Part shown: piece by piece, positions 1 to 4,525 of the stretch
Position numbering within the stretch: position 1 is the stretch's first letter
Layout of the letters: every line of letters starts with the position of its first letter
Source: an uncultured Collinsella sp.
GTDB taxonomy: Bacteria; Actinomycetota; Coriobacteriia; Coriobacteriales; Coriobacteriaceae
DNA length: 5,264 bases
Assembly: GCA_900552705.1 (NCBI GenBank)
Contig: USAX01000127.1
Location: 1-5,264 of the forward strand
Direction of reading: 5' to 3'
The notes under the pieces: generated by a model
Told to the model about the DNA's origin: nothing
Database searches by the model: none
The model's input: the letters and a program-made list of their open reading frames with translations, nothing else
Program-made: the position numbers and the translations under genes

Positions 1-1078
1 CGATGGCATAGGCGCCGTCGGTGTTGGCGTTGAGGCCGGCGACATTCTCGCCGCGAGCGGCGAAGGAACGAATCATCTCAAAGGTGTTCCAGTCGGACTT
101 GCCGGGCGTAAAGAACAGCGGCTGCATTTCGTGGACCAGGGCGCCGGTCGTCGCGCGAGCGTCTTCGCGCTCGTCCTTGACGATCTCGTAGTCGGTGCCC
201 TCAGCAAGCGGAGCCATGAAGTAATCGCGGCCCTGGATATAGCGCGACCACTGGTGCATGCCGGCCTCGCCAATCTCCTCGCCGTAGGTCTTGGCGACGT
301 CGAACTTGCCGTCGGTGTACTCGGCAAAGCCCTTCTCCTTAGGCATAGACTCGATGCCCTCGGAGTGGAGGCAGTTCTCGGTGTCGTCGAGGTCGACGTC
401 ATAGGTGAGGTTGCCGATGTTGGGGTTGAGCGAGGCGATATCGTCAGTGAGCCTCATGGCGATCCACTGATGGCCGGAAAGCGCTGCAAACAACCAGGTC
501 TCGTTGTTGTCGGCAATGATGATCTGGTCGTTGGAGCAGACGCCCTGCTCGTCAATCAGGCTGCCGAGGAGCTCGACACCCTCGCGGGCCGTGGCACTCT
601 CGCCCAGAATGACGCTGGCGTAGTTGTATTCGCCAATGCCAGTCTCCTCGGTGATGGGGTCGGCCTCTTCGGCCTTCTCGTTATAGGAGGTGCTCAACGT
701 GGCAGAGCAGGAGACACCCTTCTCGTTGATGCCTGCCTCGGAATATGCGTCGTAGCGATCTTCCCACTGCGAGGGGTTGTCGCGAACGAAGGTGTAGCGG
801 TAGGTTGCGCCCTTGGACTTGTACTCAAAACCGGACTCGACCGAGGTGTACTCGTTGCCGTCCTTGTGTGCGGGCTCAATGCCAAAGTGCTTGATGTAGC
901 GCGGACCGAAGTCCTCGGAACGGCCGTAGTACGTGTTGCCGTCTGCCGTGAGCTTGCTGCCCATGTAGATCTGGGTGCAGGCGAGTGCCGAAGTCGGCAT
1001 GGCCATGATAGCCGCTGCTCCAAACGCAAGGCCGCAGCCGAGCTTCTTGAGCGTGTTGACAGGATGAGTAAACCTCAT
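1..1078 (-). CDS. Secreted C69 family dipeptidase (PepD-like), partial
   Basis: Cys-dependent N-terminal-nucleophile (Ntn) peptidase of family C69, whose members cleave dipeptides and short peptides. 359 codons are visible; the C-terminus lies beyond the left edge, and family members are usually about 460-560 residues. The ATG at 1078 is chosen because GGGAGGG sits 3 to 4 bases upstream and a signal peptide follows at once: basic start (KK at 11-12), hydrophobic core about 13-29, then Ala-Leu-Ala before Cys34. Cleavage after Ala33 would expose Cys34 as the N-terminal nucleophile, followed by the family pattern CTxIxxG (34-40) and GRSED (52-56). Further C69 hallmarks are AGINEKGVSCSAT (115-127), a REGVELLGSLI helix (165-175), and GHQWIAMRLTDD (201 onward). 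It is probably exported and acts outside the cell or at the cell surface in peptide scavenging. It is separated from the upstream genes by a terminator, so it is likely transcribed separately. The family call is firm; the exact substrate is unknown. Confidence 0.93.
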   Translation of the reverse strand, partial: MRFTHPVNTLKKLGCGLAFGAAAIMAMPTSALACTQIYMGSKLTADGNTYYGRSEDFGPRYIKHFGIEPAHKDGNEYTSVESGFEYKSKGATYRYTFVRDNPSQWEDRYDAYSEAGINEKGVSCSATLSTSYNEKAEEADPITEETGIGEYNYASVILGESATAREGVELLGSLIDEQGVCSNDQIIIADNNETWLFAALSGHQWIAMRLTDDIASLNPNIGNLTYDVDLDDTENCLHSEGIESMPKEKGFAEYTDGKFDVAKTYGEEIGEAGMHQWSRYIQGRDYFMAPLAEGTDYEIVKDEREDARATTGALVHEMQPLFFTPGKSDWNTFEMIRSFAARGENVAGLNANTDGAYAI

Positions 1079-1224
1079 AATCCCTCCCAACTGTTGAAAC
1101 CCCGCGAAACCGTACGGAGTTTCAGCTAATAAATACATCTACTAGCCTAAAGGAAGTGTAAAGAGTATTCACTCGACAACAGCCTTTGCTCGATGAGCGT
1201 AAAGAAATATACGATGAACGGATA

Positions 1225-1253
1225 ATAATACTCATTTTATGGCTTTAGTTAAA
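1225..1253 (-). promoter_or_regulatory. Candidate sigma-70-type promoter for the C69 peptidase
   Basis: Read on the minus strand, TTTAAC (1253-1248) and TATTAT (1230-1225) are separated by 17 bases. The -10 matches the consensus at 5 of 6 positions; the -35 matches at only 3 of 6. Transcription would begin near 1218, giving a leader of about 140 bases before the ATG at 1078. A second, weaker option nearer the gene is TTTACA (1164-1159), which has a good -35 but no good -10 at 17 bases. The AT-rich surroundings raise the chance of accidental matches. Confidence 0.3.
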
Positions 1254-1302
1254 TAAAGGCACCCTGCATTTACTGTAGCTGAATAAAGCATTAGACGGCG
1301 GT

Positions 1303-1353
1303 CAAAAAGAAAACTCTCCCGCTGTTTAGGATTTGCATAAACAGCGGGAGAGT
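1303..1353 (-). terminator. Rho-independent terminator of the lipid kinase/micropeptide unit
   Basis: Positions 1313-1328 and 1338-1353 form a perfect 16-bp inverted repeat around a 9-base loop (1329-1337). The stem core is CTCCCGCTG. On the minus strand the hairpin is followed directly by TTTCTTTTTGA (down to 1302), a typical U-tract. On the plus strand the hairpin is followed by CGATAACTGG, with no U-tract, so it acts on minus-strand transcripts. It begins 34 bases after the stop of the micropeptide, which fits it ending that transcript and insulating the C69 peptidase gene. Confidence 0.93.
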
Positions 1354-1386
1354 CGATAACTGGATGAATATCATACCAATGTGGAT

Positions 1387-1479
1387 TTACTTCTTTCGGC
1401 GGTGAATCACGTTGATGGCGTAACCGACGAGCATGGCCAAGACGATGACAATAAAGCCGATCAGGGGATTGTCGTTCAT
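1387..1479 (-). CDS. Small single-pass membrane protein, 30 residues, unknown function
   Basis: A 30-residue frame, short enough to be missed by usual length cut-offs. It runs ATG (1479-1477) to TAA (1389-1387). It starts with MNDNPLIGF, has an uninterrupted hydrophobic stretch at about residues 6-24 rich in Ile, Val, Leu and Ala, and ends in HRRKK. The acidic N-terminus and basic C-terminus predict one transmembrane helix with the C-terminus in the cytoplasm. The start is supported by a perfect AGGAGG five bases upstream that overlaps the TAG stop of the preceding kinase gene. Only 9 bases separate the two genes, and a strong terminator follows, so the peptide is the last gene of a two-gene transcript and probably translationally coupled to the kinase. 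I recognise no family. A role as membrane anchor or modulator of the kinase is inference from position alone. Charge layout, ribosome binding site and terminator together make chance unlikely. Confidence 0.78.
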   Translation of the reverse strand: MNDNPLIGFIVIVLAMLVGYAINVIHRRKK

Positions 1480-1484
1480 GGGGT

Positions 1485-1490
1485 CCTCCT
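1485..1490 (-). promoter_or_regulatory. AGGAGG ribosome binding site of the micropeptide, overlapping the kinase stop codon
   Basis: On the minus strand the sequence reads TAGGAGGACCCCATG. The TAG is the kinase stop codon (1491-1489), AGGAGG is a consensus Shine-Dalgarno, and five bases separate it from the ATG. This overlap is the main evidence that the 30-residue frame is translated, and it suggests that a ribosome terminating on the kinase can reinitiate on the peptide. Confidence 0.8.
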
Positions 1491-2406
1491 ATTTTCCGAG
1501 TGGGGAGAATTCGTCGACGATGAGGTCGAGGCATTGCGGAAGCGCGCGGGCACCAAAGACGCCCGAGTTGCTGGAGATGATCTCGCCATCGAACTGCATG
1601 CCCAGCGACGGGGTGCAGGTGATCTTGGCTTCCTTGGTCTGGATGATCTTGAACTGCGGGCGCCCGAGTACCTTGCCGGCGGGGTCAAGCGCAGCGGTGA
1701 TCACAGTAGGCAGCAGCTGCACGGTGCGCACGGGTTCTATGACCGCAATGTCGACCATGCCATCGTTCATGCGGCAGTCGGGGAACAGGTTGATGTCGTT
1801 TTGGATGACCGAGGTGTTGCCGGCCATGCAGCAGATGCCGTCGAGCTCCTCGACAATACCGTCATGCTCAATCGTAAAGTGCGCCACCGTGGGGTTGGGC
1901 GTGGCGAGAGCGGAGAGGAAGTAGGCGATCTCGCCGATGTCGTTTTTGGTGGGAGCGGCCTTCATCATGATCTCGGCGTCGAAGCCCGAGCCGGCGATGA
2001 TGATAAAGCCGTGGCGCTTCTCGTTGCCGTCCTCGTCGAGCCAAAAGAGCTCGCCCATGTCGACTTTGACCGTGCGACCGGCACGGCAGGCCTTGGCGAG
2101 TGCCGCCGCCTCAGGGGCATTGCCGATGTTGTTGAAGAACAGGCAGGCCGTACCGGAGGGGAAGATGAGCGTGGGGACACCGCATCCGCGCATCTGATCG
2201 AGCACGTTGGAGACGGTGCCGTCGCCGCCCGAAACGACCACGCGATCAAACTCGCGCACGTCTGCCACGGCGTCCTCGGGCTCCATGCCATCGCCGATAA
2301 AGCGCATCACGACCTCGTCGCCGCCTTGCGCGAGGGCGTGCGTGAATGCGTAGATTTCATCTGAGCTGGGGCCCGATGCCGGGTTGTGGATGATAAGGCA
2401 GCGCAT
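1489..2406 (-). CDS. Diacylglycerol kinase family lipid kinase (YegS/DgkB/LCB5-like)
   Basis: 305-residue lipid kinase of the DAGK catalytic superfamily, which transfers phosphate from ATP to diacylglycerol, sphingoid bases or related lipids at the inner membrane face. The length fits the family (about 290-330). The N-terminal nucleotide-binding domain has HNPASG (7-12) and the signature VVSGGDGT (57-64), followed by a loop reading PSGTACLFFNNIG (83-95) where relatives have GTxN. The C-terminal domain shows GSGFDAE (139-145), NDGMVDIAVIE (214-224, equivalent to the DDGxLD Mg-site motif) and FDGE (272-275), whose Glu275 matches the proposed catalytic Glu of DgkB. The ATG at 2406 is chosen because the family's first beta strand (MRCLIIHNP) starts there; the upstream GGGAA is a modest ribosome binding site. 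It is cotranscribed with a 30-residue membrane peptide and divergent from rnd. The substrate cannot be told from sequence. The Asn-to-Cys change at 88 is unusual, but all other key residues are present. Confidence 0.9.
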   Translation of the reverse strand: MRCLIIHNPASGPSSDEIYAFTHALAQGGDEVVMRFIGDGMEPEDAVADVREFDRVVVSGGDGTVSNVLDQMRGCGVPTLIFPSGTACLFFNNIGNAPEAAALAKACRAGRTVKVDMGELFWLDEDGNEKRHGFIIIAGSGFDAEIMMKAAPTKNDIGEIAYFLSALATPNPTVAHFTIEHDGIVEELDGICCMAGNTSVIQNDINLFPDCRMNDGMVDIAVIEPVRTVQLLPTVITAALDPAGKVLGRPQFKIIQTKEAKITCTPSLGMQFDGEIISSNSGVFGARALPQCLDLIVDEFSPLGK

Positions 2407-2434
2407 ACTTACGTTCCCGTTCTGTGACTAACCG

Positions 2435-2442
2435 AGTATAGT
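2435..2442. promoter_or_regulatory. Overlapping divergent -10-like hexamers between the lipid kinase and rnd
   Basis: TATACT on the minus strand (2440-2435) and TATAGT on the plus strand (2437-2442) each match the -10 consensus at 5 of 6 positions and overlap. The minus one would start the kinase transcript near 2428, about 22 bases before its ATG; the plus one would start rnd near 2449, about 55 bases before its ATG. No good -35 lies 16-18 bases from either, so this rests on the -10 boxes and on the need for two promoters in a 98-base divergent gap (2407-2504). Confidence 0.35.
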
Positions 2443-2504
2443 TGTAAGGCAATGCCGATATTCTACCCGTGTTTTTCGGGCCTAACCTTATTCGATGGGT
2501 TGAT

Positions 2505-3638
2505 ATGTACATTTCCACACATCAGGCTCTGCTCGACTTTTGCCAGCGCGCTCGTGAGTTCGACGCGATTGCCGTCGATACCGAGTTTTTGCGCGAGCGC
2601 ACGTTCCACCCGCGCCTGTGCTTGGTCCAGATTGCCACCCCTGCCGAGAGCGTCGCGGTCGATCCTTTGGTGATCGACGACCTGTCACCGCTCGCCGAGC
2701 TTATGGGCGATGAGAGCGTGACCAAGGTCTTTCACGCCTGCTCGCAGGATATGGAGGTTATGCTCCATACCGTGGGCGTGCTGCCGCGTCCGATTTTTGA
2801 CACGCAGGTGGCCGCCGCCTTTTTGGGCGAGCGCCAGCAGATTTCCTACGGCGCGCTCGTGCAGACGTTTTGCGGCGTCTCGCTGCCCAAGACCGAGTCA
2901 CTGACCGATTGGTCGCGTCGCCCGCTGACCGATAAGCAGATTGAGTACGCGATCGATGACGTCAAGTACCTGATCGTCGCCTATACCGAGATGATGAGCC
3001 GCCTGCGCGAGCTGGGCCGCGTGGACTGGGTGCTCGACGAGCTGCGCCCGCTGGCTGACGAGTCGCACTATCGCGCCGATCGCCACGAGGCGTTCCGTAA
3101 GGTCAAACGCATCAATTCGTGCAGCCGTCACCAGTTGGGCATCGCGCGCGAGCTCGCCGCCTGGCGCGAGGACCGCGCCGAGCGCCGTAACATCCCGCGC
3201 AAGTGGGTCATGTCCGACGACACGCTGCTTGCGCTCGTTAAGCGCAATCCCGTGCGCGTTGAGGAGTTCCGTAGCATTCGCGGTACCGATCAGCTGGGGG
3301 AGCGCGACGTGGACGGCGCGCTCATGGCCATCAAGCGCGGCGCAAGCTGCCCGCACGATCGCCTGCCGCTCATGGTGCGCGGGCACCGTCAGATCTCGCC
3401 GGAGCTGGAGAGCGTGACGGACCTGATGTATGCGCTCATCCGCCTGGTTGCCGAGCGCTCGGGCGTGGCGACCTCGGTCATTGCCTCGCGCGATGACCTG
3501 GCCGACTACATTGAGCATCCCGAGCAGAGCCCCCTGCGCGAAGGCTGGCGTTTTGAGCTTGTGGGCTCGCGCCTGGACGATCTGCTTTCCGGCAATATGG
3601 GACTCACCGTGAAGGACGGAAAGATTGAGTTGTTATAG
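2505..3638 (+). CDS. rnd: Ribonuclease D
   Basis: 3'-to-5' exoribonuclease of the DEDDy family that trims 3' ends of tRNA precursors and other small structured RNAs in the cytoplasm. The protein is 377 residues, close to the 375 of the Escherichia coli enzyme. The exonuclease domain (about 1-165) carries DTE (Asp25, Glu27; Exo I), HACSQDMEV (77-85, Asp82; Exo II) and YAIDD (148-152, Tyr148 and Asp152; Exo III), spaced as in the known enzyme. TDWSRRPLT (134-142) is also typical. An HRDC domain follows at about 207-287, including ARELAAWREDRAERRNIPRKWV, and then a second helical C-terminal region. The ATG at 2505 is preferred over an in-frame GTG at 2469 because the family N-terminus aligns at MYISTHQAL; its ribosome binding site (GGGT) is weak. 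It is divergent from the lipid kinase gene and lies 64 bases upstream of the zinc peptidase gene, so cotranscription with the latter is possible. Confidence 0.96.
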   Translation: MYISTHQALLDFCQRAREFDAIAVDTEFLRERTFHPRLCLVQIATPAESVAVDPLVIDDLSPLAELMGDESVTKVFHACSQDMEVMLHTVGVLPRPIFDTQVAAAFLGERQQISYGALVQTFCGVSLPKTESLTDWSRRPLTDKQIEYAIDDVKYLIVAYTEMMSRLRELGRVDWVLDELRPLADESHYRADRHEAFRKVKRINSCSRHQLGIARELAAWREDRAERRNIPRKWVMSDDTLLALVKRNPVRVEEFRSIRGTDQLGERDVDGALMAIKRGASCPHDRLPLMVRGHRQISPELESVTDLMYALIRLVAERSGVATSVIASRDDLADYIEHPEQSPLREGWRFELVGSRLDDLLSGNMGLTVKDGKIELL

Positions 3639-3702
3639 GGAAGCCTAGTCTGCTGAGTGGGTAGAATGCCTCCAACGTGTAGCTCGATTTGGAGGAATTC
3701 GC

Positions 3703-4407
3703 ATGCCCTATTACTATGGATACGGCTTTGGTATCGACCCGCTGTACCTGCTGGTTGTGCTTGTCTGCACGGTGCTTGGCCTTGCCGCGCAGAGCTATAT
3801 CAATTCGACGTACAAGACGTGGTCCAAGGTTCGCTCGGACGGCGACACGGGCGCCACGGTCGCTCGCCGCATGCTCGACGCCAACGGCTGCAATGCCGTG
3901 GGTATCAAGGGCGTCGCTGGTGAGCTCACTGACCATTACAACCCGCAGGACAACAATCTGTATCTGTCGGATTCCAACCGTTCGGGCGGCTCGGTCGCAA
4001 GCGTTGCTGTCGCTTGTCACGAGGCGGGCCATGCCGCGCAGCGTCAAAGCGGCTATGCCATGATGAAGGTACGCACCGCCCTCGTGCCGGTCGTCAACTT
4101 TACCCAGAACACTTGGACCATCGTGCTGCTCATGGGCCTGTTTATGAATATCGCGGGACTCACGACCCTCGCACTGATCTTCTTCTCGTTTAGCGTGCTG
4201 TTCCAACTGGTTACGTTGCCGGTCGAGATTGACGCCAGCCGCCGCGCCGTGGCATACATCGAGCAGTCGGGCATGAGCTCCAAGCAGGTCAACGGTGCCA
4301 AGAAGGTCTTGACGGCAGCGGCGCTTACCTATGTGGCCGCAGCGCTCACTTCGATCATTCAGCTGCTCTACCTGATGGCCCGCTACAACAGAAACTCCAA
4401 CCGATAA
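3703..4407 (+). CDS. YugP-family neutral zinc metallopeptidase, integral membrane
   Basis: 234-residue membrane protein of the YugP / Zn_peptidase_2 family (usual length about 220-235), predicted zinc-dependent endopeptidases whose substrates are not well established. An N-terminal transmembrane helix spans about 12-31. A soluble-looking segment with LTDHYNPQDNNLYLS (75-89) leads into VACHEAGHAAQ (103-113), whose HEAGH at 106-110 is the HExxH zinc site. A long hydrophobic stretch follows (about 138-172, probably two membrane passes), then LPVEIDASRRA (172-182), the conserved motif thought to supply a further metal ligand, and a last helix at about 203-226 before a basic tail. A strong GGAGG (3691-3695) seven bases before the ATG fixes the start. 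It follows rnd by 64 bases, with a possible -10 (TAGAAT, 3662-3667) but no matching -35. It is followed by a hairpin-rich spacer before xseA. No residue looks missing. Confidence 0.93.
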   Translation: MPYYYGYGFGIDPLYLLVVLVCTVLGLAAQSYINSTYKTWSKVRSDGDTGATVARRMLDANGCNAVGIKGVAGELTDHYNPQDNNLYLSDSNRSGGSVASVAVACHEAGHAAQRQSGYAMMKVRTALVPVVNFTQNTWTIVLLMGLFMNIAGLTTLALIFFSFSVLFQLVTLPVEIDASRRAVAYIEQSGMSSKQVNGAKKVLTAAALTYVAAALTSIIQLLYLMARYNRNSNR

Positions 4408-4422
4408 CAAATTGGCTTGACA

Positions 4423-4454
4423 GGCGCCGTGGGGGTTTGTGTCCCTGCGGCGCT
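4423..4454 (+). other. Strong GC-rich hairpin between the zinc peptidase and xseA genes
   Basis: Positions 4423-4434 can pair with 4443-4454 in a 12-bp stem: GCGCCG with CGGCGC, GGG with CCC, and three G-U wobbles, closing an 8-base loop (4435-4442). It starts 15 bases after the stop codon of the zinc peptidase. No U-tract follows directly (the next bases are GTACTATGAG), so it is not a textbook rho-independent terminator. It may protect the 3' end of the upstream mRNA, attenuate readthrough, or form part of an xseA leader. Confidence 0.5.
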
Positions 4455-4478
4455 GTACTATGAGTTGGACTTAAATTT

Positions 4479-4501
4479 GCACGGGGCCGGAGCCCTTGTG
4501 C
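4479..4501 (+). other. Possible second hairpin in the xseA leader
   Basis: GCAC (4479-4482) can pair with GTGC (4498-4501), and GGGC (4484-4487) with GCCC (4492-4495) around a four-base loop. The intervening bases (4483 and 4496-4497) form a small internal loop. The structure holds the only GGAG (4489-4492) that could serve an ATG at 4505, so folding would weaken initiation there. The stem is short and may be chance in GC-rich DNA. Confidence 0.3.
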
Positions 4502-4512
4502 ACGATGACGAA

Positions 4513-4521
4513 GGGGGGGGG
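4513..4521 (+). repeat. Run of nine G at the xseA start
   Basis: Nine consecutive G follow GAA and precede CTGCGTG. The run lies 5' of the GTG (4526) taken here as the xseA start, where it can serve as a G-rich ribosome binding site. It lies 3' of an in-frame ATG (4505), in which case it would be coding (Lys followed by three Gly). Homopolymeric G runs of this length are prone to slippage and to sequencing error. Confidence 0.85.
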
Positions 4522-4525
4522 CTGC

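Larger units (their letters stand above)
1079..1386. other. AT-rich intergenic region upstream of the C69 peptidase
   Basis: This 308-base gap has no convincing gene. Its composition is clearly more AT-rich than the flanking genes. It holds the terminator of the kinase/micropeptide unit (about 1303-1353) and, left of it, about 220 bases that must carry the promoter and leader of the C69 peptidase. Close to the peptidase start are short inverted repeats: TGAAAC (1095-1100) and GAAAC (1106-1110) can each pair with GTTTCA (1119-1124), flanking the palindrome CGTACG (1111-1116). These could form a leader hairpin or an operator, but arms of 5 to 6 bases are weak evidence. A minus-strand open frame across this gap and the micropeptide has no family resemblance and is out of frame with it. 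Confidence 0.6.

Noticed and set aside
131..1129. Long plus-strand open frame of 332 codons opposite the C69 peptidase
   Set aside because: It is the antisense shadow of a gene with a signal peptide and clear C69 motifs. Its own translation is low-complexity Val/Leu/Gly/Ala with no family features.
1232..1534. Minus-strand 100-codon frame overlapping the micropeptide and running through the terminator
   Set aside because: No family resemblance, it reads through the terminator hairpin, and it is out of frame with both the kinase and the better-supported 30-residue peptide.
1381..2364. Plus-strand open frame of 327 codons opposite the lipid kinase
   Set aside because: Antisense shadow of GC-rich coding DNA. 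The minus strand carries GGDGT, DGE and other kinase motifs, and this frame has none.
2466..2480. CCCG/CGGG hairpin with a T-rich loop upstream of rnd
   Set aside because: The stem is only four base pairs with no U-tract after it on either strand. It is too weak to call a terminator or regulator.
2469..2504. Upstream in-frame GTG start for RNase D, adding 12 residues
   Set aside because: The family N-terminus aligns at the ATG at 2505, the GTG has no ribosome binding site, and the added residues resemble nothing in the family.
2898..3518. Minus-strand 206-codon frame inside rnd
   Set aside because: Antisense shadow of RNase D, whose exonuclease and HRDC motifs are unambiguous on the plus strand.
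3604..4410. Minus-strand 268-codon frame opposite the zinc metallopeptidase
   Set aside because: Antisense shadow; the plus strand has a strong ribosome binding site, HExxH and membrane helices.
4417..4422. TTGACA, a perfect -35 hexamer, after the zinc peptidase gene
   Set aside because: No -10-like sequence lies 16-18 bases downstream; the nearest (TACTAT, 4456) is 33 bases away. Probably chance.
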